Assembly (NCBI GenBank): GCA_030734395.1
Contig: JAUZTG010000041.1
Location: forward strand, 1,984,001 to 2,048,000
Length of the DNA stretch: 64,000 nucleotides
Source of the DNA: Sarocladium kiliense
Lineage: Eukaryota > Ascomycota > Sordariomycetes > Hypocreales > Sarocladiaceae
Direction: 5' to 3'
Shown: piece after piece, positions 43,877 to 54,839 of the stretch
Numbering within the stretch: the first letter of the stretch is position 1
Layout: the number at the start of each line of letters is the position of its first letter
Program-made: the position numbers and the translations under genes
Notes under the pieces: model-generated
The model's database searches: none
Told to the model about the DNA's origin: nothing
The model's input: the letters and a program-made list of their open reading frames with translations, nothing else

Positions 43877-46121
43877 ATGTTCGCGAGCCCCAGGTCACAC
43901 CGAGAACAACCTCGTACGCCCCCTCGCGTGCCCACCTCGGCAGCACACATGTATCTGAGCCCAGCCGCCGCGGGCCCAGCGGGACTCCCTCCCTGGTCCG
44001 TCCAGGATAATATCCCTGCCTCTCCCTCTTCGAACCTGGAAGACGATGATCATCTCATCAGCCAGTTCTTCGATCTGGAAGGCTACTACCGCACTAGTCG
44101 AGCCACGAGCCTTGACCCCTTCTCCTACCCCAGTCCCCCCCGGTCCTCTCCCCGGTCCTCCCCTGCCCGATCATCTCCCGGATCATCTCCCCGTCCACTG
44201 ACGACCGAATTCATCAACGGCCTTCCCGCTGTCACTCATCGGTTCGGCAACCTAAACCCTTACGGCATGGGTTCGTCGTATGGTTCCGAAGGTCAAACCA
44301 CCGGCTCCGACTACGCGGCCACGCCGCCAGAGCTGGTGACTGATGGCGGCTCTCCATCCTCTCACTCCAGCAGCGCTGCCAGCATCGACCGCTACGAGGA
44401 GTACGGTCAGTATCCAGGCGTCAATGTCAGAAGTTACGAGACCCCCAAGGAATCCAAATGGACATACCATCAGTCTGAGCCTAAGATCCTGCCCCGCGGG
44501 TACTCTTCACCCATTGACGGTGATTACTATTACCGCGTGTCCGAGTCCACTGGTGCTGTGAAGCGTCGTCACTCCGACGATGAGAAGAAAAAGACTCGCC
44601 ATCTTGTCGACCGCAACCAAACAGCCGACGTACGCAAGAGCGGAGCCTGTCTCCCTTGTCGTGTCTCCAAAACTCGTGTAAGACATGTCGTGCGGCTAAG
44701 TGTGAATCGTCAATTGACCAGTCCCCGTCTAGTGCGCCGAGAGTGGTGTTTGTCCCACGTGCCGGAAGGCCTTCCCAGATCATGCGCATCTCGTTTGCAA
44801 TCGCATGACCCCTGGCGTTTCCTGGCCTGTTTTCGGAAAGGCACCCGGTATGTCTGGCCAAGTTGCAAGAAAGCCCCACCTGTCGTGATGCCCTGAAGCT
44901 GACGTTGGCGAAACCGCGCCAGATGTCTGGTCTCAGACAGCTATCACAGAGGAGCAGCTTTGCTCTGGGCCTAGAGTGTGGTTTGGAAGACCGCGGAACA
45001 TTGACGTCTTCTTCGCGGACCCCAGGAAGACGCCTTGGCCTGCGATGAGGGTTGTAGTGCAGACTTATGCTCACTCGTATGAGGATGCAAACAATAACAG
45101 CAACCCAAGCATGGTGGACTTTACGCGAGAGGAGGTCCCCACGTACACCAAGCTCCAGAGGTGGGCGGAATCACAATTCGAGCGCGAGCGCACCACAGAC
45201 TTCCAGGATGCGGTGCGGACTTTCCTCTTCGCGTATGCCAATGAAGGCCATGGCCTACCAAAGGTATGACAAGAACGCCCTTAGTCCCTAGTGGCTGGTG
45301 TAATGCTGACTGGCATGGTGTAGCACAGTCTTGTGAGCAAGGTGCATCAAATGAGCTGCTTCTTCAGGATCTGGAAGACTCCGTACTTCTACTGCCGCGA
45401 TCCCAAGAACAAGCTCGCACCATTGCCCTTGTCTGCCCAGGCACGCCTCAGGAGCATCGCCCGAAGCGCCCTTCACGGCATCGAGCATGATGTATTAAAG
45501 AAGCTTGATGATTGTCTAACTCAGGCTGGAACACCCAAGGATGACGACCGCATTGCCATCTGGGCATGCATGTGGCAGCTGATGCTGATGTACCGCGATC
45601 TCGCCAGTGCCAACAAAGGCTTCATCGAGTACGGGGCAAGCTATGGAGCGGACAACCAATCCCGTAGGTTCTCACAAAGCTCATCTTTGCCGAAATGTCC
45701 AGATACTGACCGTGGTTGGTAGTTCGCGAAGCTGCTGAGTTCGACCGCAGAATGATGGGTACCTTCTTCCCACTCTTGACAATGTTCTACCATTATCAAT
45801 TCCGCATGAAGAAGAGCATCGAACTGTCGCTGGACTGGCTCAAGTCTTCCAAGTATCCTTCAGAGGCGAGGAAGAGCAAGCTTCTGCACCAAAGCGCCAA
45901 GGATATGCATGATCACAGAAGGTCTTTCTGTAAGTGTCATTCGAGGTGGAATGATCTGAGCCAAGGTCTGACCATGAACAGACAAGGACCTGCAGTCTTC
46001 AGATGACGAGGGCGACCAGCTTCTGGCCGTGTTCGTTGTCGAGCATGAGATCAAGAAGCTCAACGCAAGGAAGCGACCATCGAAGGTTTCCTCGAGGTCC
46101 AGCTCATCTGGCTCACGATGA
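43877..46121 (+). CDS. Zn2Cys6-type fungal transcription factor
   Basis: Predicted nuclear DNA-binding regulator. Six exons in phase: 43877-44677, 44733-44847, 44923-45263, 45324-45663, 45723-45929 and 45982-46121; 647 residues. The N-terminal 240 residues are Ser/Pro-rich, with tandem SSPRSSP repeats at about 90-110. The Cys cluster starts at residue 258 (GACLPCRVSKTRC, then CPTC and a late Cys), spacing C-x2-C-x6-C-x5-C-x2-C-x11-C; the last spacer is longer than in GAL4. Intron 1 falls exactly before the third Cys. Downstream is a helical region typical of fungal regulators (VWFGRPRNIDVFFADP, FRIWKTPYFYCRDP, AIWACMWQLMLMYRDL, RRMMGTFFPLLTMFYHYQF). It ends with a basic-Ser tail. Converges with RTG2, 145 bp apart. 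Confidence 0.85.
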
Positions 46122-46266
46122 TCTGGGGGAACCCCACACACATCGCACAAAACTGACTGAAGGCGCTCTAAACTTGACTCCGACCAGAACGGACTATTTC
46201 GGCATAACACTTATGATGAGTGTTATACCAGTGAGATCGTCAAACCCGACCCCCAAAAAGCAATCT

Positions 46267-48143
46267 TCACGACTTGATGATGACCTCCGCGTCGAATTTG
46301 GGCGCTGATTTCCGTTCAGCGCTATTGACGATTTCCTTGAGTCTTTTGGACATCTTTTCAGCATTGAGATTATGATTACTGGCATGGATGAAAATGGTTG
46401 ATGAGATACGATCTTTCTTTTCTGGAATGCGCTGGATGCGACTTTGAACACTATGGTAAACGACGTCAGTCTCAATGTAGACAGTAAATGCAAGTTGACT
46501 TGCCTGAAATCGTTCTTGAGCTGAGCAGCGGCGGCTGGTAACACAGGGAAGACATCAGCTGTGATTCGGAGAAGACCGCCAACGTAGAAAGCCCAAAATG
46601 AACTGTTGGGATGCTCTCTATCGACAATGGCCTGCAGATTCCTGCTCAACTGAGTGTCCGCAGGGCTGAGACTACCAGCCCAGCGTGCCGCTAACGTGAG
46701 CCCCAAAAGAGCGCGAGCTCTGTGTGATAGGCCTGGCACATCTGTGTCGCGATTTGTCGCGTTGCGCAATACAAAAGAAGTGTTCGCATCTGCATCATAG
46801 CCCTGTCTGGACCAGGTCTCACTGAGTACCAACGACGTAAGACCCATCGAGAAGATTGTCGGCAACCCTCCGAAGTCAACTTCGCTGGGTACAGCCTCAT
46901 GAAGAATCTGTGCAATGGCCTCAAGAGCTGGCCTATCAGCATCATTGACGCAAGCCAAAGCATCCAAGGGGTTGCTCTCCCGTATCTCCAAGGGAAGCTT
47001 CATCATCAGGGCACCTTCTCGATTCGACCCGCCACAGAAGGTCACAGAACCTAGATTCGGGACCGTATTGATGAAAGCTTCGATGACTGTCGCAATAGCA
47101 GGGAACTGTTCTCGCCGCCTGCTGGACAGTCCAAAGATGGGGCCTTGCTCCGCCTCATTCATAGAGCGCATCCGGGCTACTTCCTTGAAGCGAGCAGCAG
47201 AGACTGAGTAGCTGTTGACGGTGGAAAAGGGATAGGGTTGAACCTCGTCAGTATGCATCAGCATACTTCCATATCCACGGAAGCCACCTCCACACATGTA
47301 GACGTCGACCAGACCTCCCTCACCCCTGATGTAAGCATCTTTTAGAGCTTGCAAGCGAGGGAAGCGTTGGCAAAGATTATCGTACGCCATGAAAAGACCA
47401 GAACTGAGCTTCTCGGTCTGCTCTGCACGGACTGTAGTATCGTCCTGCTTCAGCACCCGAATCAGCCTGGCCGCACCAAAGGGTAGACTGATACCAGCGC
47501 TCGCAGCCTGCAACTCATAGTCCGGTTCCGATGTGTCGACCCAGGTCATTTGTACACTACCACCACCCAAATCGAGGAACAGAGCACCTCCACCAGGGAC
47601 ACTGCCAAGCCCACTTCTTGAGCCCATGACTGCACCGCAGAGGGTCTCCACCGCAGGATCCAAGATGTGCACACCTAGACCATTCGTCGATTCCTCTATG
47701 GCTTTCAACATATGGCCGCCATTTGTAGCACGACGCATTGCTTCAGTGGCCAGGACCATAATGTTGCCTTGCGGCACACCATACACGAGAGCCTGGCGAT
47801 GGAAACCGGCCAGAGTTGACGCCACTGAGGCGATGGTAACGTCTGGGAAAACTAGTCCAGAGTCTGACGGTGTCAGTGCATCAAATAGTGAGATAGCTGC
47901 CCTTGTTGAATAAATGGGACGCAATAGACGCGTGGTAGGAGGTTCTAGGCTGGTGATCGAGAAACGGATGCCATTACTACACAAATTCATCAGCTACATG
48001 CGCACACACGGAGGGAAAAAAAAGGAGCATTTGACTAACCTTCCCATATCGACAATGGCATAGAGATGACTCTCGCTGACTGGGTGCCATCTTGGCAATT
48101 TCTCCTCCAGATTTTGGAGGGTGATGACATCGGATGATGGCAT
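46267..48143 (-). CDS. RTG2: Retrograde regulation protein 2 (Ppx/GppA-type ATPase)
   Basis: Cytosolic sensor that relays mitochondrial dysfunction to nuclear genes in yeast; belongs to the exopolyphosphatase/GppA actin-like fold. Exons on the minus strand: 48143-48040, 47976-46504 and 46450-46267; 586 residues (yeast Rtg2 is 588). The phosphate-1 loop IVDMGSNGIRFSI spans intron 1. LATEAMRRATNG, the second loop LFLDLGGGSVQMTWVD, an adenosine-site-like CGGSNREGALMMKLP and GLTLAARWAGSLSP follow. The last intron (46503-46451) starts GCAAGT and ends CATAG: a GC-AG intron. Using it gives a coherent C-terminus (RIPEKKDRISSTIFIHAS and so on) to a TGA at 46267-46269. Reading through gives an unrelated tail to 46194. 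The ATG at 48143 is the first in frame. Confidence 0.92.
46451..46503 (-). other. GC-AG intron in RTG2
   Basis: 53-nt intron, AG|GCAAGT donor and CATAG acceptor, in phase. The alternative GT four nucleotides further in gives a short unrelated tail, while the GC splice gives a conserved-looking one. Confidence 0.75.
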
Positions 48144-51100
48144 GGTTGGCGACCCTCGCCAAGGCAGCTCCGGCTCTGTTGGAAGTACCTTATGGAGTGA
48201 TATCCTTGTGACAGGGACAATCCCGTTGGCATCCCGTGTCAACTTCAGAGTACGACCCGATAGGCTTCGCGATCAGGTGTTGTCGTGGCAGAAGCAAAAA
48301 TGTCACAGCCCCGCGCGTGAAGTGGCATGTGGAGCGGAGCATCTGATGTGGCGGTTGTTGGGAGGGCCTGCGAGGCTCTGGCGGGGTTGTGGGCAAAGCA
48401 AGGTCTCCATAGTCCGTGTAAGTCAGCTATCAACTCCGTAGTCGACGACGAGGTATTTCGGCTGGTGACCAAGATATCATTGTCAGAGACAGACATGACC
48501 TACTATAGTGAATAGATACGTAGAACGCTACGCAGCTTGCATTTGCTTTGCCCTTGATTAGTGGTTATGTTGGCAGTACCCAAGCATGTACTGGTACTTG
48601 AACAGCATCACTGCAACCCCAATGGCCAGACAATGCAACGCACTGAGCGCTTGAAAGGCACGTCCATAAGTGCATGCACAGCTATTCCGTAGCGGTCATG
48701 ACTTCTCTCATGCACTCCGTGGGGCGATGCTGCTACGTTTCCGGCCATCTAGTCCACGGTTCGTCGCACCCATTGGCTGAGGCTGCAGCTTCCCACTGTG
48801 CGTCCCCGCTGCATGTCTCAGACTTTGGCCTTCGCGTATTGATATCGTGTGATGGCAAAGCTGCCATGTGAGAGCTTGCGTCGACAAGGACTAGGAGCCC
48901 GGCAGTGAGGGGTCGCGGCACACTTGTGTCAAAAAGACCCTGAACAGAGCAGCGGGTGGATGCAATGGTTGCATCTCGGCGGATGTGATGTAGCGACGAT
49001 AGGAAGACAGGAATGCGGGTGGACTTCTGAGGGGGCGTCGTGCAGCGTGGCGTGGTTGAGTCCATCCTTCATCTGTGGACAGATGGATAGCTATGCATTA
49101 AGGCCCAAGGACTAGAGGGGACTTAATGTAAACCACACATGATTGCTTCTGCGACGTACATGTTGCGATAGACAGACAATGGATCATCTGTGTGCAATAT
49201 AGCACGGCCAAGTGGTCAAGACAACTGACGGCGCGAATATGTGAGACTTCTCCGCGACTTTGACGATTAGGGGGCTGTAGACACAGAGACCAAGTACCGT
49301 CATACGTGCGCCATCCCCATTATCCTCGATACTCCGTGCACACTGCCTTGCTTACATTCAGCAGATATCACATGCTATGAGGCGCCTCTCGCCTACTCTT
49401 GCGTTCCCTCCCAAGTGTCCTGGAGTGAGCTGGCGTCCAGCCAATCATGCCACCGGCTGCGGCTCCATTTCTGCCCCACCACATGCGGCCACTTTAGCAG
49501 GCCACTGGCGGCCCGCGTTTGTGCCGCGTTTACTCGCGTCTGGGCGCGTTTATCTCGCGTCCGTCACGACGCGCCTCAGTTTTTGGGGGGGAAAGAGCTG
49601 CCCACCTTCGTTCGTTTCGTCGACGAGTGCACTGCACTTGCCTGCTTCCGTATGTGTGCCTGCTTCAGCAAGCCGTTGCCAATTGCCCAACAGCTGTCCA
49701 CAGAAACCCAAGGAAGATCGAGGCATCATCCTTCCACGTCAATGCTTCTGACGGTGCTCGAGCATTCTGATTTGCCTGATGGAACAGGGCCGATTTGGGT
49801 GCATCATAGAAAGTGGCAGAATCAGGATCTAGTGAGGTCATGGCCAGTCATAAACTTGGTCGCTCACCCAAGTGCCGCAAGCGTGAATTCTACCTGCTGA
49901 ATCGTGATCATTTCCCCATCACACATCGAACCGCATCGAGATGTTCACGGGGTGGCCTCCTCACCCATTGCTCTCGATCATCCTCATACTTCCCTCTTCC
50001 ATCAACCTCTGACTTACGGAGTACAGAGACTCTACAATACATTTCCTAGCCTATCTTCGCTTTCTCTTCTTGTCACTCCCTTGCTACCAACGTACACCCC
50101 TGCTATCCACCTCCCCCGGTTCGAAATTGCCTGGAAAAGACCAGCCCCCGAATTCATCAGCATCGAATCACTCGATAGCGTGGTCCGGGGTCTCTTTGCA
50201 ATTTGCCTGTCTCGCGGGACGCTCAGGCCTATCTGCACATCGTTCGAGTGGTACTGTAACCAGCCGGAAGACGTAGATCGTCGGTCAACAGCACCCTTGA
50301 GTCCCTCCCGTCGTCAGCATCGCACGTACCAGCTCGGCATGCACAGGCGTGGTCCAGAATTGCTGTCAACCCACACTTGACTGGAAGAACCCGAGAATCC
50401 CTCCCATTCCACGCTCACACCCACCCACAAACTTTCGGGTCTACAGGCCTGCATTTCTGCCAACGGCTCTGATCCTACGTTGGTGCCGGACCGGAAGGAG
50501 CGCAAGCATCGACCGAGCCAGTGACAGTCTCACAGCGTGCAACTTTGGGGCTTGCCGCTTGCATTGCATGAGAGTCGCTCTGCTCCTATCGCTTTAGCTT
50601 GCACAGTCCCCGAAAGACGACACCTGCAGGCCCTGCAGTAGTACCGCCGTCTGTGGTCCAGCGCATTCCTCAAATTGGACGACCTGACTGTCAACTTACA
50701 CGCCCAGATCCATTACCCCAAGCTTGGTCCCGTTGTCTCCGTCTCAACGATTCATTCAGTATCCATCTCTCCAGTCTCTCCAGTACCCAGAATCGTTCCC
50801 GGCCCCGTCTGTCTGCAGTCAAAACTCCGTCGAGCCCACGAGCTTTGACCGGGGAAATCTCTTCCCACGCACTCGTCCAGGGTCCTCAAGAAGCGGTGTC
50901 CTTTGGGTCCCATCGTGGTCAATCAACGAATCCACTCGGGCCACTTCAAGTGGAGGCAGCTCAACAGTCGGGCCTCGTAGTAGCAACAGGGGCCCTTGTC
51001 GTCTCTGGGCACGCTGGGCCGCTTGTGCTGCACCTCTTGGGGCGTCGTCCGGGGTCCAGGCGTCCCCCGTTATTGTGAGCGCCCAAGCCCACCCCAAAAG

Positions 51101-51816
51101 CCCACCTGCAGACTCGCAGTGTGAGCACTGAAGGTTGTGCTACTAGGGTGCACGCCACCCGCTCGCTGGTCGGCTGCTGGCCTGTCGCTCGCCGCCCATC
51201 CTCTTCCCCCACCCACCGCTTTGCGCTCTCCCTTGGGTGTGCTGGTTCGCACCCTCTCGCGGCCACCCTCATTCACTTCTACATCTCTTCGGCACATTCC
51301 TGTCTTTCCTTTGCGTCCCTCCCATCCTCCTCAGCGTCGCCTTCGATCAAGTCGCCGCTCGACCAACGTCGCTTAACCTCGCCTAAGGCTTTCGAGAATC
51401 ACCCGCTGAGATCTCGACTGCGACTGCGACTGGACTGGACGCGCGCACCGATCGAAGCGCTGGGTTTCTCGCACTATCGACGTCGCTTGATGACACAGCA
51501 TCCTTCTACTGGTCGACACCTTACCGGCTTTTCCTTAAATCTCGTCCACATGCGTCCTACATAGCCGCACCACGAATCAATCTGGCGGTTGCAATCACCA
51601 GCCTGGGAGGATTGTCGCAATTGTCAAGACCGTATTGTTGCGACCACCAGCATTCCTCACGATCGCCCATATTCTGGATACCGACAATCACGTCAATCTG
51701 AGACACCTATCCCATTGCCAGTGACGTGGATCAACCATCAGCGGCGTCATCAACCCCCGAGCGAATTCCAAACATAATACCACGGAGTGTGTATCGCGCC
51801 TCATTGCTTGGACATC
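48144..51816. other. Gene-poor region, 3.7 kb
   Basis: Between divergent genes. The longest open frames (about 147-161 codons at 49415-49900, 49904-50380, 50599-51078 and 51121-51564) are Ser/Pro/Arg-rich, overlap in several frames and have no recognisable motif. The right third is pyrimidine-rich and probably a long 5' leader with upstream ORFs for the gene at 51817. Confidence 0.5.
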
Positions 51817-53745
51817 ATGTCTTCCCTACAGGTCGGCATGACGACAAGGGCGCGGGCCCTCCGAAACCTTCAAGGGCCAAAGACACCAGAGCCTACGTCT
51901 GAAGGCCAAGTCTGTCCTCCTTCTCCTCCGAGACCGCGGTTCCGGCTCAAGAGGAGGAATGCGCCTCATCTTCAAGCCCCCACACAACAGTTCCTGGCGT
52001 CCGTGGCCGCGGCAGATATCCCTATTCCTAGTATTGAGGAACCCCACGTGGTCGATGAAGAAATGATGGACACGGTTTACCCCGTCATTCCATCTCTCCA
52101 TGACATCGAAGCCATGGACCTCATGGACCATTCTCTTCGCGGCAGGACCTTTTCTGCTCCCAAGACCCCTGCTCCAGGAGCCGTTCCCTCCTTGTCTCCT
52201 AAGCGCTACCCAGATTGGTCTATTGGGTCAACCGCAAGTGATCTTGAATCAAGCCCCGAGTGCGATTCAAGCCGCCCATCCACCGCTCGCTCCACGCAGA
52301 CGAGTGCTTCACTTTTCAGTCACTACTCTGTCACGTCGGAGGAATTGAGCCAATGTGTCAGTCCCGAAATGGAACGACTTGAACTCCTCGGCGCCTCACC
52401 TGTCCTGGGCGCCGGTGACAAGACACTTCGCCCAATTCACCGACCCTCTCGATCTAGGAAGGCTCCGTGGACTAAGCAGATGAGCCAGCATCTGTGGTTC
52501 ACCTACATGATGTATCTTCAAGACCCGAAGGTGACTCCCTTCCGAGCCAACAAGAGTGGCATACCTCCACCAGGTGTCTGCTCTCGCGTCGCAAGAGAGG
52601 CAAAGAGGAGTTGGAAGGGCTCCAAATCGCAAAGGGCAAATGTTGCGAAGAGTGGCAGCACGACTCCGACTGGTGAGAGCGCGACTGCATTCATGCAATG
52701 GCCTCACACCTGTGCAGCAACTCGAGGTCAACTTCGTGAGCTTTGCAAACTGAACGCCTCCAGCACTGGATTGAGCCGCCAATTCTTTGCTCATAGCCCC
52801 ACGCCCTTTGGGAAGGCGACTACAGCAGCCCGGTTCCTGAACCGCCGGTCAAACAATATGCGGTCACCCTCGGTATTCTCTGGAACGGATATGGCTGTTT
52901 CTTTGACTGTCAGCACCGCCGAGTCTATGCAGCTTCAGGGTCCACTGGCTCAACTGACCAGTTCTCAAGATGACATGACTCCCGAAGCACCCGTAACGCC
53001 AGCCCAGAACCCCCAGGCTCCGCTTTTCGCCCCTCAAACACCACCTCCTGTCATTCATCGCCTTGGATCACCTTTTGCCGCGCGAAGCTATGGACCCAGC
53101 TCTTCAACATCCCTGGGAATTGACCTGGGATCCTCGTTGGACAACGGTAGACAGAACCAGAGTCTCGGGCCTCGTCGAAGCTTACGCTCCCCAGTGAGAT
53201 TGGGAGCAAGTAGCTCGAGCTCGCAAAAGCGTCCCTTTGGGCAGCCTTCTGCCGAGCCTCGCAAGAGCAAACGGCCTAGTTTGGCCACCGATTTCTGGAC
53301 GGAGCCTTCTGCTCTGGCACCTAGCGCAGATGTGCCACCTTCGCCGTTCACGCAACCTGATCTGGCTGGATCACGGCGGTCAGAGGACTTCAATGGGCCT
53401 CGGACCAATTTACAAGAGCTGTTTGACGCACCGCAACCACGAGCGCCTCCTACAACGCTTGTCACTCAGCGAAAGGAGCCGGTTGGCGACCCCCGGGCCA
53501 GGCTGGGCTCGCCCTTCTCTGCTAGCAGCTCAAGCCACTCTTTCCCTCACAGGGTATTGAGCTCTTCAGGCGTTGGCCTTGGAATAATCCGACGGCCTTT
53601 TGCTACGGTGCAACAAGCCCCTGAGAGTCAACCTGGATCCTCCACTAGGCCATCGCTTGCTTCGCGCTTGGCGTACATCGACGAGCGTCTGAGAGACTTC
53701 CGTCATCGGGACCGCACCCGTCAACAAAATCAGCCATCACTCTGA
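51817..53745 (+). CDS. Conserved fungal protein with W-T-K-x4-H-L-W module, probably nuclear
   Basis: 642 residues, single exon. The frame opens at 51787 with a GTG, but the first ATG is 51817. Most of the chain is Ser/Pro-rich disorder. A folded block at about residues 210-325 contains APWTKQMSQHLWFTYMMYLQD, then FRANKSGIPPPGVCSRVAREAKRSW, and after a Ser/Thr linker FMQWPHTCAATRGQLRELCKLN. The three Trp-containing segments with basic residues look like a small helical DNA- or protein-binding module that I have seen in fungal proteins but cannot name. Downstream are SPxK/R-type sites and a C-terminal helix LASRLAYIDERLRDFRHRDR. A nuclear regulatory role is inference. Confidence 0.75.
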   Translation: MSSLQVGMTTRARALRNLQGPKTPEPTSEGQVCPPSPPRPRFRLKRRNAPHLQAPTQQFLASVAAADIPIPSIEEPHVVDEEMMDTVYPVIPSLHDIEAMDLMDHSLRGRTFSAPKTPAPGAVPSLSPKRYPDWSIGSTASDLESSPECDSSRPSTARSTQTSASLFSHYSVTSEELSQCVSPEMERLELLGASPVLGAGDKTLRPIHRPSRSRKAPWTKQMSQHLWFTYMMYLQDPKVTPFRANKSGIPPPGVCSRVAREAKRSWKGSKSQRANVAKSGSTTPTGESATAFMQWPHTCAATRGQLRELCKLNASSTGLSRQFFAHSPTPFGKATTAARFLNRRSNNMRSPSVFSGTDMAVSLTVSTAESMQLQGPLAQLTSSQDDMTPEAPVTPAQNPQAPLFAPQTPPPVIHRLGSPFAARSYGPSSSTSLGIDLGSSLDNGRQNQSLGPRRSLRSPVRLGASSSSSQKRPFGQPSAEPRKSKRPSLATDFWTEPSALAPSADVPPSPFTQPDLAGSRRSEDFNGPRTNLQELFDAPQPRAPPTTLVTQRKEPVGDPRARLGSPFSASSSSHSFPHRVLSSSGVGLGIIRRPFATVQQAPESQPGSSTRPSLASRLAYIDERLRDFRHRDRTRQQNQPSL

Positions 53746-54839
53746 GCGCAAAGCTCAGTACTGTATATTATCACGGCATCGCTCATGATCTCACTTTACC
53801 CTTTTACGGCATCATGGACATCACCTATGCAAGCCTCCTGAGCGATCGCCACATGCATGAAAGGACCCTTGGCTATATCCTTATCAACCAACCGAACTTT
53901 GTGGATAACATCTTTATTCATCACCAACATGTCAACTTCTGCGCCGGGACGGCAATCTGAATACTTCCTATGTCGAAGATCTCCCGCTACCATGTGTGGT
54001 CGAATGCCTTCGGGCTACTTTGAACACCTTTGGTTACTAGGGCTCGGCTTCATCTTTGGCCGAAGGATCTTGTTTTCGCTTTTCTTTTCTATTTCTCATC
54101 TTCTTCTTCCTTTTGGTTCTTGTTACGATGATACAGACATCTACACCTGACGAAGCTACGCATGAAATAACGACAGATATGAGCGGTCAAAGAGACCCTG
54201 GATGAAAACACTGTTCTTGGCTGCCTTCGGGCTTGTTTACTCTTTTTTCTCTTCTTCGCATTCGAGAGTGTGTGTCCTGGGGCTTTGCTGGAGGTCAGGT
54301 GGTGACTGGCCGGTGGTCATGATAGAACATTCCTTTCATGACTACCTGTCGTTCGTTACCTACTTGACCGAGAGCTTTTCCATTGGGGCGCAAGTGATTG
54401 GTAAACTTGGTTTCGTTTGCTCTTGTTGCCTCTTGCCGTGTTGTGGAAGAGTGCGGATTGGATTTGTTTGTGTGGTGCATTATTCTTAGCTCAAGGATAT
54501 ATCAACATTTTCTGGCTAAATGCAACCCGCGTCATTGGTGATCGTGATTAGATCCCCGTACATAACACTATTCAGCGTGAAGGGTCTCACGAAATTGATC
54601 ATCACGTTGCTCATTAAGTTCTGACTCCTGATGCTAATATACATGAGTTGTGCAAGGGTATCGCTTTGAAAGGACGACAAAATGAAAGGGAAGGTAGGCA
54701 AGATCATGTGTGCGTGTGTTTGTGTGTGTGTGTGTGTGTGTAGCGCAAGACGCCGCATTTCCGGACTCATTGGAATCCGTGCCAGCAAGTCTTCCTCATC
54801 CTCGTCCTCTTCCCCTACAGGCCTCACTCCTTTCTTGGA
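53746..54839. other. Convergent intergenic region with TG microsatellite
   Basis: About 1.1 kb between two convergent genes, locally AT/T-rich (54060-54260). It should contain both 3' UTRs. No supported gene; frames below 105 codons. Confidence 0.6.
54707..54742. repeat. (TG)n microsatellite
   Basis: Imperfect then perfect TG run, about 36 bases, with ten perfect TG units at 54721-54740, in the 3' flank of the BTB gene. Confidence 0.95.

Noticed and set aside
46194..46266. Longer RTG2 C-terminus by read-through to 46194
   Set aside because: Requires retaining an intron; the spliced tail ending at 46267 is more protein-like.
50105..50135. tRNA B-box-like GGTTCGAAATT
   Set aside because: No A box at a suitable distance upstream and no cloverleaf pairing.
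49415..51564. Four frames of about 147-161 codons in the gene-poor region
   Set aside because: Overlapping frames of Ser/Pro/Arg-rich sequence without motifs; better seen as leader or non-coding sequence.
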